Of a stretch of DNA of 64,000 bases, positions 51,102 through 60,480 are shown in pieces (position 1 is the first letter of the stretch; each line of letters begins with the position of its first letter). Under the pieces are notes generated by a model. It was not told the origin of the DNA and ran no database searches. It saw nothing but the letters and a program-made list of their open reading frames with translations. The stretch is from NCBI GenBank assembly GCA_037447655.1, contig JBBHKE010002268.1, forward strand, positions 170,398-234,397, read 5' to 3'. The position numbers were made by a program, and so were the translations under genes. This DNA is from Zygnema cylindricum (lineage: Eukaryota; Streptophyta; Zygnematophyceae; Zygnematales; Zygnemataceae).

Positions 51102-51825
51102 TGCAATTTTGTGTCCCCAATTGGATCACTGAATTCAAAAAGCCTCTCTATAGCTTTTGGCTAGCCCTCCTTCAAACAGGATCTCTGCTACCCAAGCAGG
51201 TAAAAAGACATTCTAATTGCACCCCTGTGCAGTCTGGACTCCCCTGAGTCCACAGCAAAAAGAATCACTGAAAATGCCCACCAAGGAAATTAATTGTCAA
51301 GTGGCAAAGATGCCAATATTTATACAAGCTTGTTGGGAGAGAGGCGGCTACCTCCTCAATCCTCTAAGTTCTAAACCCCTCTTTCAACCCCAATCTACTG
51401 ATGTACAAACCAATCAGAAGACTAATCAACACAAAAAGGTACTAAAGCCGATGTACTTTTTGTACAGCTGGTGTACGACAAAAACATGGAGGGGACGTCT
51501 GTCTCCTTCGGACTTGTCTTTATGCTCCCCGGGATTCCCGCTTCCCAATGATATTTTCCCACGTGTCGACACGTCATGTCACATTCGAAAATCGCCAAGC
51601 GGCCATTCCGCGATCCAGCCGATGAGGCGGGCCGTCGGATCTTAACCGACTTTTAATGTTCGCTGTTGAAAATAACAAATGTCTGGTACATTTGTTTCAT
51701 GCGCACTAAAACCAAACTAGTTCATATGTCCGTAATTTGGTATTCTGTTAATCAGATTAATGATGTAGCTAATATTTAAATAGTTATCAAACCCTATGTA
51801 TCCTAACACACTACAACAACAGACC

Positions 51826-51880
51826 GATAAGAGCTGACGACTACGCTGTGCTCTGTCGGTCGAAGGTTCGAGGCCTGCCG
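51826..51880 (+). other. tRNA-like module in LTR U
   Basis: GACCGATAAGAGC (A-box-like) is followed by GGTTCGAGGCC (51865-51875), an exact consensus B box with a TTCGAGG T-loop. Its flanks GAAGG / CCTGC pair at four of five positions as in a T-stem. The acceptor stem is not recognisable. Confidence 0.6.
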
Positions 51881-52072
51881 GACTCAACCTTTTTGTTGAG
51901 AGTGACTTAGGTCACTCTTTAGTCCTGCCTATGGAGCTGAGGCAGCCATGGCTCCACCGCCCTCTCTTTCCTTCTTTGACTACAACAAGTATAGAGGCTA
52001 GAGAGAGAGAAGGTGGAGGCAGACTGCCTGTGCTTTTCTTTTAGCTATTTTAGCTAATTGAGACCTAGAAAA

Positions 52073-52810
52073 TGTTGTTTTTAGAAATCTTTAGTCCTCT
52101 TTATGCCTCAGCTGTGAGAGAGAGCTGTTCGGGACTTAAGCTATTTTTGGTTGAGTTCGGTTCAGTACTTACGGAAATTAGTGTGACAGTGAAGCTGGGA
52201 GTTCACGGTTCATTCACACTTGGGACACGTGTCGTCACTTGGGAGAATGCGTGAGTATGTCCTCCGTGGACGTACGGAAATTCGGCAGGACCAGTGGACT
52301 TCGTGAAGTCAATTCTACGGTGCCAAATCCTCTAATCGGACCGCTGACAGCCGCCGCCAACAAATAGTGACGAGGCGAGACTAGATCATTATCACTTTAC
52401 GTTGTCTGAACTTCGGTGTAAATATTTGTGATAGAATGTTAGATGTACGGCTGGAATGCCTCCGTACAGCTTAGTGTAGTTTCGGTGTATAAAAGTAGGA
52501 CTTAGTGAATTAGTTTTTTAGGAACAAATGATATGAAAACTGTACACTCAGTTTTATGTAATTTCATTTCTACATATCTCACATATTTGAGAGTGGAATT
52601 AATTGAAATTTTGTGTGTGTGTTCCTTTGTATGTTATCTACATTGTGGTAAATTTTCAGGACGTTTGGAGTATTTTTCTGAAAGGTAAAGTCTGTCAAAG
52701 TTTCTGTTCAGCCATCGGTATTTGTGGAAGCTTTCTCTCTTGATTTGTTCTACGATGACTACTGCTGCATCTTCTTCATCTTCAGTACCAGCACTTGTCT
52801 CAAAACAACA
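52073..52810 (+). mobile_element. solo LTR X of family 2, target duplication GAAAA
   Basis: TGTTGTTTTTAG ... CTCAAAACAACA, 738 bp, with 9-bp inverted ends TGTTGTTTT / AAAACAACA and GAAAA at 52068-52072 and 52811-52815. TATAAAAG near 52490, GACACGTGTC near 52224. Sequence matches the 3' LTR of element A. Confidence 0.88.
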
Positions 52811-52844
52811 GAAAATACTTCCCCTAAATCCAATGATTTCAAAT

Positions 52845-53496
52845 CTCCCTTTTTTTTCAAGTCTAATTTCAGTTTCTCTTTTAATCCACACTTTTCTCTA
52901 CAATATTTTAACTTGGGAGAAGGCACAAGTTTTGTCATTATATCAGCCACCATTTCCCCATCACCCCTATACACCAAATTCACAATTTTGTTTTCCACCT
53001 TTTCCCTCACAAAACTTAGTCTTATGTCCATATGTTTTGCTTTAAAATGGTGTTTTTTATTGGCTGCAATTGCAATTGCAGCCTGGTTTTCACATAACAC
53101 TTCATGAACTCCCTTCTTTATATACCCCAGTTTTTGCAATAAAGACTTGACCCACATCAGCTCTTTCACAGCACAACAAGAAGCCATGTACTCAGCCTCG
53201 ATAGTGGACTGAGCAACCACCTTTTATTGCTTACTGCTCCAACAGCAAACACCTTCACCCACATACAGAACATATCTAGAAGTGCATCTTCTCATAGGTG
53301 CATCCCCATAAGTGGCATCACTCCAAGTGTTGATATCAGTGTGCTCCCCTCCCAAATGAAACCACAACTTTATGGTTCCTACCAGATATCTCATGACTCT
53401 CTTGGCTGCATCCTAATCTCTCTTTCTAGGATCGTTAAGACTCCTAATGAGTACTCCCACTGCTGCCGGTATGTGCGGTCTTGTACAGTTCATAAA
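52845..53496 (-). pseudogene. D RNase H and RT end
   Basis: Open frame 52759-53220 covers MEAEYMASCCAVKELMWVKS, LCENQAAIAIAANKKHHFKA, DIRLSFVREKVENKI and CREKCGL. Its stop has changed to Leu, so the frame runs on into the LTR. Asp of the family's CDNQ is Glu. 53227-53496 continues in RT up to the C insertion in LIYFMN. Confidence 0.8.
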
Positions 53497-53704
53497 TGTT
53501 GGAATTCAAGTATTTTCTAGGTCTAGAGATTGCAAAATAAAAAGCAAAATAGTAGATATTGACAGCCTGCCTCTAACTCCTCCTCAAGTCCCCACACTTG
53601 TCGCAGTCACTGAAGACTGAAGGAGGAGTTAGCCATGGCTGCCTGTGCTGTCTAGAGGGAGACAGACAGTTGTTTTATAGGGGGTTTTCTGTAAAAGATA
53701 GTTT

Positions 53705-53790
53705 CGCCAGGTCCAGGATTTGATCCTGGTACCTGCCACTTGTCAAACCGACAGTAGACGGTAGTCTTATCCAGATAGTCTTAATTACAT
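53705..53790 (-). other. tRNA-like module in C 5' LTR
   Basis: On the minus strand, an A-box-like stretch (CTATCTGGATAAGAC, about 53764-53778) is followed by CCAGG-ATCAAAT-CCTGG (53713-53729), a perfect 5-bp stem with 7-nt loop placed like a T-arm. Repeated at 56887-56903 in the 3' LTR. Confidence 0.6.
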
Positions 53791-54066
53791 TAAATATTAG
53801 GAGGTATGATATTTATTTAAATAGTTACTATAAGAATAATTCATTTAACTAGAACTATATGGATACTACATAGAAACAGTTGTGGAAAGTACGACGTACG
53901 GTACGATTACGAAATAAATACCGCGCGGTTTGTTTGACGCCGGAAAGAATACCGCGCAGGTATTTATGACGGCCACGATTGAAATCCAAATTGATCGGAC
54001 GGCCGCGAAGGATGCCGAGATCGCGGCGTACGATTTTGGCGGTTTGCGATCACCGCCACATTAAGT

Positions 54067-54320
54067 GACACGTGGTAACACTACATTGGATTGCGGCAAC
54101 TCCGGAGATTACGGGAACTAATCCGGATATGACACGTGTCGACATTTTTGCCATGTCGTACAATGGCCGTACATAAAGTACACCGGCACCTGTACTTTTA
54201 TGTACGATACAGTAATTTGATTGGTGCCGTACTTCAGTAGATAGAGTTTTAGAGAGGGAATAGGACTTAGATAAATTTTGGGTAGGCAGCTGCCTCTCCC
54301 AGAGAGCACCCTGTATAAAT
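54067..54320 (+). promoter_or_regulatory. U3 promoter of C: G-boxes, hairpin, CCAAT and TATA boxes
   Basis: CACGTG at 54069-54074 and 54133-54138. Hairpin CGTACATAAAGTACA (54168-54182), loop CCGGCACC, TGTACTTTTATGTACG (54191-54206). ATTGG (reverse CCAAT) at 54220-54224 and TATAAAT at 54314-54320. The same order recurs in the other LTRs. G-boxes bind bZIP/bHLH factors in plants; use here is inferred. Confidence 0.75.
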
Positions 54321-54689
54321 GGCAAACTTTGGCCAGCCATAACTATCAATTTACTTGACCATTTTCAGTGATTCTTTTTGCTGCAGACTCAGGGGAGTCT
54401 AGGCTACACAGGGTTGTAGTCGGTCAGAGTTTTTGTCTGCCAGGGTGGCTGTATTTCTAAGGGAAAGTCAAAGTGGGTGAATGTGTCCAAATCTCATATT
54501 CTAACTTTGCATTCTGTGGTGGAACTGAGCACACAGAAAGTGTTATTTCACAGGGGTGAATCTATATTGGGGTTCTGACTGTCAAGGGGTCAGTCACTTG
54601 GGTTTATATTAACTTGGAGTCGGCACTATCTAGATTAGCTTCTTTTGGATCTGCATACTCTGAGGGCCAATGGAGGTCTCAGAGTTTCA

Positions 54690-54704
54690 GGTTATGGGCC
54701 CACC
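54690..54704 (+). other. primer-binding site of C
   Basis: GGTTATGGGCCCACC directly after the LTR. It is complementary to the anticodon arm of plant-type initiator tRNA-Met, implying priming by a 5' tRNA half. Its ATG (54694-54696) is in frame with gag. Confidence 0.85.
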
Positions 54705-56652
54705 ATCTAGGGTGCCTATGTTTGATGGAACAGGCTTCACGTATTGGGCGTTTACAATGGAGGGATTGCTTTTCGAGAAGCACTTATGGGGAATTGTTGC
54801 GGGACAAGTGAGATGTCCACCACCTAGCTTTGGAGGAGCTTACTACGGAGAATCATCTGAGACTGTCCAGAATATCACCCGGAGTTCAGATGCAACGGAA
54901 GGTGAAGGGAAAAACCTTTCCGTGGATGGGGAAATAGGGGAGAAGGAAAAAGGGACACCTATGGTGAGGGGAGCTAGGCTCTCAGCTATGGTACCACATG
55001 TAGGGATTAAAACTGAAGAAAATGACAGGAAAATATGGGAATACAAAAACACTATAGCAAAACATCTCATACTTAGATATGTGTCTAAGTCGATAGCTAT
55101 CACTCTTTTAAGTCTAACCAAGTCTTCGGAGATATGGGAAGCACTAACTCAGATTTATAAGAGTGAGACTATTCAGAGGCAGCAATTAGTAAAACAAGAA
55201 ATAGATGCCTACGTTTATAAAGGCGGTAGCATGATAGAGTTTTGTAATGATATTGCTGCGTTATATGTTGAGCTTACTAGTGCGGGATATGTAGAATCTG
55301 AGGAGAGTAAGATTACTACACTAATTATGAAACTCCCAGATGAGTACGAAAACATAATTTGTCGTATGCAGGCAATGGATGGCTCCTCATGGACTTGGAG
55401 CTTTACCATGGGGATAATTCTTGTGAGGGAAAGCACTTTGGAGCTTCGTAGGGGAAAGGACAGGGTCAATGCATTTTCAGCTGGTGGTGATTGGCGGAAT
55501 CGTGATGAGAGGAACGGCGGTGACGAGCGGAAGCGTGATGAGAAGAACGGTGGTGACGAGCGGAAGCGTGATGAGAGAAAGAAAGACAAAGGTAAACCTT
55601 ATCGGAACTTTGGTGGAAAGAGAGGGAGAGGAAAAGGCACGGGAGCTTTGAAAAAAGGGGTTTGCTTCTTTTGTAGGGAACCGGGTCATTATATGGAGGA
55701 ATGCCCTTGTTTGGAAATTTTTAGAAGTTGGAATGTGGATGAGGAGGACGCAGAGGAAGAGGAGAAAGAGGATGAAGAAAAATTGGAGCTTCTTCACATC
55801 GGTAGAATGGGGAAGAGAGAAAAGTACACAGAAATAGGACGAAGGCAACAGTGTGCTTTTGGAGGTATAAGGGAAGTAAAGAGAGAGGAGATACTTGAGG
55901 ATGTCAAGGAGTGTAGAGTATATGATTTAGAAATGAGAAAGTCAGATCTAGGATCCATAAGTGAAAACGGGAAAGATAAAATTAATGAGGATAATTTTAT
56001 ACACAATAGGGAAACAGAAAACTGGTCGGAAAGGGAGACTTCAACGGATTCCGAGGAAAGGGGAGAAGTGAAACTCGAAGAGGTTTTAAAGGATAGGGGA
56101 GAAGAGAAATATTTGATTAAAGGTTTAGGGGAGAAGAAATATTTATTGGGAACTAAATTAGAAAGTAATAGTGGAAAGAATTCCATGGGAGAGAGTGAGG
56201 GAAGTTCAGAAAATGGGGTAATTATCATGGATAAAAATATGAGTACGAAAGATATAGATCTTATGAGGAACTTAGTGGGGACTAGTGGTTTTTGGGAATA
56301 TTTGGGGGTGGATGGATTTGACATCACTACTTGGTGTGACGAAGATGTGCCTGTAAAAGGGTTAGCATCTAGGTGTATGTTGCAGATTGGAAATGGGGCT
56401 GGCTATTTGGATCGCAAGAGGGAAATCGGTTTGTGTGTGGATGAAAGAGTGATGAAGTGGATAAAATCTTTGCTTGAATTTAAGAAAAATGGGATGTTAA
56501 ATAAAATGTGTGATATAATTATCATTTCAGTTCATTTAATGCACTGTGTTAAATACTTAAGTTTTATGAAAGGAAAAGGAAAAAGGAAAAAGAAAAGGAA
56601 AAAGGGGAGGGGATGTTTGTTTACTTGTTTGTGGGAGTTGAAAGAAAAATAG
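54694..56652 (+). CDS. Gag polyprotein with in-frame pol remnants (element C)
   Basis: Intact ORF of 652 residues from the primer-site ATG; an upstream in-frame ATG at 54670 in U5 would add eight. Residues 1-45 are the conserved Gag start (MGPPSRVPMFDGTGFTYW, LFEKHLWGIVAGQV). The capsid/UBN2-like part (about 100-240) has AKHLILRYVSK, EIWEALTQIY and FCNDIAALYVEL. A charged repeat of GGDERKRDE units lies at about 270-300. The CCHC zinc knuckle CFFCREPGHYMEEC is at 324-337 with all ligands. Pol traces follow: CAFGGIREV (protease start), CRVYDL (integrase end), DITTWCDED and ASRCMLQIGNGAG (RNase H). No DSGAS, integrase core or YVDD. The tail is Lys-rich (GKGKRKKKRKKGRG). Probably packages element RNA. 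Confidence 0.85.
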   Translation: MGPPSRVPMFDGTGFTYWAFTMEGLLFEKHLWGIVAGQVRCPPPSFGGAYYGESSETVQNITRSSDATEGEGKNLSVDGEIGEKEKGTPMVRGARLSAMVPHVGIKTEENDRKIWEYKNTIAKHLILRYVSKSIAITLLSLTKSSEIWEALTQIYKSETIQRQQLVKQEIDAYVYKGGSMIEFCNDIAALYVELTSAGYVESEESKITTLIMKLPDEYENIICRMQAMDGSSWTWSFTMGIILVRESTLELRRGKDRVNAFSAGGDWRNRDERNGGDERKRDEKNGGDERKRDERKKDKGKPYRNFGGKRGRGKGTGALKKGVCFFCREPGHYMEECPCLEIFRSWNVDEEDAEEEEKEDEEKLELLHIGRMGKREKYTEIGRRQQCAFGGIREVKREEILEDVKECRVYDLEMRKSDLGSISENGKDKINEDNFIHNRETENWSERETSTDSEERGEVKLEEVLKDRGEEKYLIKGLGEKKYLLGTKLESNSGKNSMGESEGSSENGVIIMDKNMSTKDIDLMRNLVGTSGFWEYLGVDGFDITTWCDEDVPVKGLASRCMLQIGNGAGYLDRKREIGLCVDERVMKWIKSLLEFKKNGMLNKMCDIIIISVHLMHCVKYLSFMKGKGKRKKKRKKGRGCLFTCLWELKEK

Positions 56653-56656
56653 ACTA

Positions 56657-56670
56657 GAAAATAAGGGGAG
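56657..56670 (+). other. polypurine tract of C
   Basis: GAAAATAAGGGGAG abuts the 3' LTR TGTTGG; identical to the tract of F. Confidence 0.9.
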
Positions 56671-57863
56671 TGTTGGAATTCAAGTATTTTCTAGGTCTAG
56701 AGATTGCAAAATAAAAAGCAAAATAGTAGATATTGACAGCCTGCCTCTAACTCCTCCTCAAGTCCCCACACTTGTCGCAGTCACTGAAGACTGAAGGAGG
56801 AGTTAGCCATGGCTGCCTGTGCTGTCTAGAGGGAGACAGACAGTTGTTTTATAGGGGGTTTTCTGTAAAAGATAGTTTCGCCAGGTCCAGGATTTGATCC
56901 TGGTACCTGCCACTTGTCAAACCGACAGTAGACGGTAGTCTTATCCAGATAGTCTTAATTACATTAAATATTAGGAGGTATGATATTTATTTAAATAGTT
57001 ACTATAAGAATAATTCATTTAACTAGAACTATATGGATACTGCATAGAAACAGTTGTGGAAAGTACGACGTACGGTACGATTACGAAATAAATACCGCGC
57101 GGTTTGTTTGACGCCGGAAAGAATACCGCGCAGGTATTTATGACGGCCACGATTGAAATCCAAATTGATCGGACGGCCGCGAAGGATGCCGAGATCGCGG
57201 CGTACGATTTTGGCGGTTTGCGATCACCGCCACATTAAGTGACACGTGGTAACACTACATTGGATTGCGGCAACTCCGGAGATTACGGGAACTAATTCGG
57301 ATATGACACGTGTCGACATTTTTGCCATGTCGTACAATGGCCGTACATAAAGTACACCGGCACCTGTACTTTTATGTACGATACAGTAATTTGATTGGTG
57401 CCGTACTTCAGTAGATAGAGTTTTAGAGAGGGAATAGGACTTAGATAAATTTTGGGTAGGCAGCTGCCTCTCCCAGAGAGCACCCTGTATAAATGGCAAA
57501 CTTTGGCCAGCCATAACTATCAATTTACTTGACCATTTTCAGTGATTCTTTTTGCTGCGGACTCAGGGGAGTCTAGGCTACACAGGGGTGTAGTCGGTCA
57601 GGGTTTTTGTCTGCCAGGGTGGCTGTATTTCTAAGGGAAAGTCAAAGTGGGTGAATGTGTCCAAATCTCATATTCTAACTTTGCATTCTGTGGTGGAACT
57701 GAGCACACAGAAAGTGTTATTTCACAGGGGTGAATCTATATTGGGGTTCTGACTGTCAAGGGGTCAGTCACTTGGGTTTATATTAACTTGGAGTCGGCAC
57801 TATCTAGATTAGCTTCTTTTGGATCTGCATACTCTGAGGGCCAATGGAGGTCTCAGAGTTTCA
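56671..57863 (+). repeat. 3' LTR of element C
   Basis: 1193 bp, the same length as the 5' LTR and about 99.6% identical by eye. The hairpin is at about 57342-57380 and TATAAAT at about 57488. Ends TTTCA before ATAAA. Confidence 0.95.
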
Positions 57864-58865
57864 ATAAAGTAGATCAAGCTTTTTACAACGTGTCTGTAAG
57901 GAATAGACTTCATAAAATCTCTCTCCTCTAGACTCATCTAATCATCTAAGATTGTCACTCCTCCTTCTACACTCCCATCACTTACTTTCTTCAAGTCCAT
58001 GGGAGTGGTACAACTGTTTGCTTTTTCCATCTGAAATTTCTCAAGCATATTTCCGATGGCTTCTTTCTGAGTAAGTCTGTTTATCCTTTTCCCACTATCT
58101 CTTTCCATTTGAATTCCCAAAATAAATTTAGCCTCCCATAAATCCTTCATGTCAAATCTGCTCCTAAGATCTTTTTTTAGCTTATTGATCTTTTCCATAA
58201 ACTTACTTAACACCAACAAATCATCCACATAAATTGCAATAAAGATCACACCATTCTCATCCTCAAACATATAAATAGAGTAGTTAGAACTAATCCTAAT
58301 ATATCCCATACCGGTGAGAAACTCATCTAGTTTCTTGTTTTATTCTCGGGGAGCCTGTTTAAGTCCATATAATGACTTTATGAGCCTGTAGACTTTGCTC
58401 TCCTCTCCTTCCTCTACAGAACCCTCTGGTTGCCGCTTGAAGATTTCTTCCCCCAGTTCACCGTTGAGGAAGGCGGTCTTGATATCCATCTGGTGAATTT
58501 CCATGTCTTCCGCTGCTGCTAGAATAAGGAGAATCCTTACAGATGGGAACCGAACCACGAGGCAAAAGTCTCCTCATAATCTATCCCTTCCTTTTGGGTG
58601 AACCTCTTTCCTACTAACCTAGCGTTATATCTCTCAATGGTATTATTTGGGTTCAGCTTCAGTTTAAATAACCATTTGCACCTGATAAGTTTTCAGTTTG
58701 GAGGACAGTTCACTAGCCCCCAAGTATTTGCTTTTATGATGGAAGCCATCTCATCATTTATGGCTCTAACCTATCGGTCTTTCTCCGGACTGTCCATTGT
58801 CTCCAAGTATGACTGAGGCTAATCTGGGTGAGATAGCTTTGTTACATTGCGACCAGCCTGTTTAT
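57864..58865 (-). pseudogene. D reverse transcriptase
   Basis: Sense order: linker SPEKDR-like, KWLFKLKLNPNNTIER (about 58620-58670), frame 58340-58558 (HQMDIKTAFLNGELGEEIF, SLYGLKQAPRE), frame 57938-58309 with IAIYVDDLLVLSKF, so the YVDD active site is intact (about 58222-58236), then LIYFMN interrupted by C. A stop near 58340 and a frameshift near 58560 inactivate it. Confidence 0.8.
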
Positions 58866-59960
58866 CTAGTAATCTTTTGCTGCTCCTTCGTCCTCCCTCG
58901 AAGTCCAAAGCTGAAATGGAGGGAAGTCTTGGATTCCTCTGCACTGTCTCATCAGCTCCCGTATCCATGAAATTCGGTGATGGCTCCTCTTTTTTTCTCT
59001 CCTCAGAGTGTGTAGGAATATGAGGAGATTCTGGTATATCTCCCCCATTTGGATCTCCTCTGAATCTGCAATCACGTTTTCACTTGTGTCCCTTCTGGGA
59101 AGACTCAAGTCATCCTCACTCTCGGACTCAAAACTGATTCTGATTTTCTTAGTGTGTTTCAAGGGATCAAATGAGTTCCCTTCATCCATGAAAACTAGGT
59201 GCTTTACGAGAATGATATCTTGTTTAGCTAAGCCATAGACTCTATATCCCTTGACATCCTCATCGTATCCCACAAAATATCCCAGTTTTCCTTAAGCATC
59301 TAGTTTCCAGTTTTTCTTATCTGTGTCAAGACTATAAACTTCGCTATCGAATACTTGCAAGTGAGAGATATCCGGTTTCCTTCCAACCCATCACTCATAA
59401 GGTGTCATGCCTTTGACAGCTGTAGTGAGGACTCTATTCTTAATATAGTTTGCACAGTTCATGGCTTCTGCCCAAAATCATTTTCCTATTTTCTTATCTG
59501 CCAACATACTACACACACTATCTCCCAAAGTCCGGTTAAACCTCTCAGCTACCCCATTTTGTTCTAGATTATTTGGTACAGTTTTCGGATGCTAAACTCC
59601 CTCATCTCTCAAGTATTTTTCAAACTGGTTAGAGGTGTACCCTTTCCCCATTATCACTTTTCATTCTCTTAATGAGGGTTCCGTGCAACTTTTCACTCTA
59701 GGCTTGGTATTCTTTGAAGTACTTTGGTATTTCACACTTTGTTTTCAAGAAGTAGACTCTAGAAAATATGGACTAATCATCAGTAATTGTCAGCATATAC
59801 CTCTTCCCCCCAACCGAAGGTACTCTTGCTGGTCCCCAGATGTTTGTGTGGACCAGATATAATACTTTGTCACCTCTATACGTGGTTGTTTTGGGAAAGA
59901 GGAGTCTGTGAGCCTTACCTTGGGCAGAGCCACTACAATCATCCATCATTTCATTATCCC
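58866..59960 (-). pseudogene. D integrase and linker
   Basis: Linker and integrase C-terminus in frame 58866-59273 (GYDEDVKGYRVYGL, QDIILVKHLV). Upstream pieces FWAEAMNCANYIKNRV-like (about 59440-59480, with a codon change in the W region), VPNNLEQNGVAERF, and the DIWGP core near 59830. Several stops and a small frameshift near 59636. Confidence 0.75.
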
Positions 59961-60480
59961 CAAACTAAATGCCTTCTACTACACCCAGTTTTTTCATTTC
60001 CCTCAGCCTATCAAAATGCACATGCCCCAAACGCTTATGCCAAATCATCAAGCTCGGGACACCACCATAGTTAGCACACTTCTTATCATTATTCAGGTTA
60101 AGCCTAAACATTCCTTGGCTACCCTTATCTGTTGTGAAGTGAACTTCATCTCCGTACTTAACTATAAAGACTCCCTTTCTAGTGAAGGTATCAAAATCAT
60201 TTTCATCTAATACTGAAGTAGACACAAGATTTTTACTCAGTTGAGGATTGTAGAGCACATGTGAGAATGTGAGTATAAAAGTCTTACCTTTTAATAAAAC
60301 TTTCAAATCTACCAAGCCCACTAGATCTGTAGTAACTACTCTCCCATCTCGATACTCTATTTCTACAATAGGGATCTTTCTTAGCTTAGTGAAGAGGTGC
60401 ATGTCACGACACATATGCATGGATGCACTTTAATCAATGATCCATCCTTCCTCTCGAGCTTCCCGAATGGCTCTAAGAGC
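59961..60480 (-). pseudogene. D protease / GAG-pre-integrase
   Basis: Open frame 59965-60420 starts inside the protease and runs through KIPIVEIEYRDGRVV, LSKNLVSTSVLDENDF and HKRLGHVHFDRL. At the catalytic site the sense reads GWIID, stop, SAS, so the Gly/Ser of DSGAS is disrupted. Confidence 0.8.

Larger units (their letters stand above)
51102..52844 (-). repeat. 3' LTR U of element D, interrupted by X
   Basis: 51102-52072 plus 52816-52844, together 1000 bp, against 998 bp for V. Starts TGCAATTTTGTGTCCCC, with U3 end GATTTCAAAT. Carries the hairpin ACAAAAAG / CTTTTTGT (51430-51465), tRNA-like module (51826-51880) and GGCAGCCATGGCTCC (51943). Confidence 0.85.
53497..54689 (+). repeat. 5' LTR of element C
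   Basis: TGTTGGAATTCAAG ... CAGAGTTTCA. Differs from the 3' LTR at about five single bases (for example ACTACAT/ACTGCAT, AATCCGG/AATTCGG, GCTGCAG/GCTGCGG). Encodes no protein; the 99-codon minus frame is chance. Confidence 0.95.
53497..57863 (+). mobile_element. young non-autonomous copia element C (gag only), target duplication ATAAA
   Basis: Two 1193-bp LTRs (53497-54689, 56671-57863), primer site, a single long ORF and a purine tract, flanked by ATAAA (53492-53496 and 57864-57868). Removing C and one ATAAA restores the D codons LIYFMNC. About five differences between the LTRs imply recent insertion. It needs enzymes from elsewhere. Confidence 0.95.

Noticed and set aside
54050-54349. 99-codon minus-strand ORF repeated at 57224-57523
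   Set aside because: Present twice only because it lies in both LTRs of C; antisense to the promoter, no domain.
55215-56327. Serine-rich minus-strand ORFs opposite the C gag
   Set aside because: Shadows of the gag ORF in the opposite frame.
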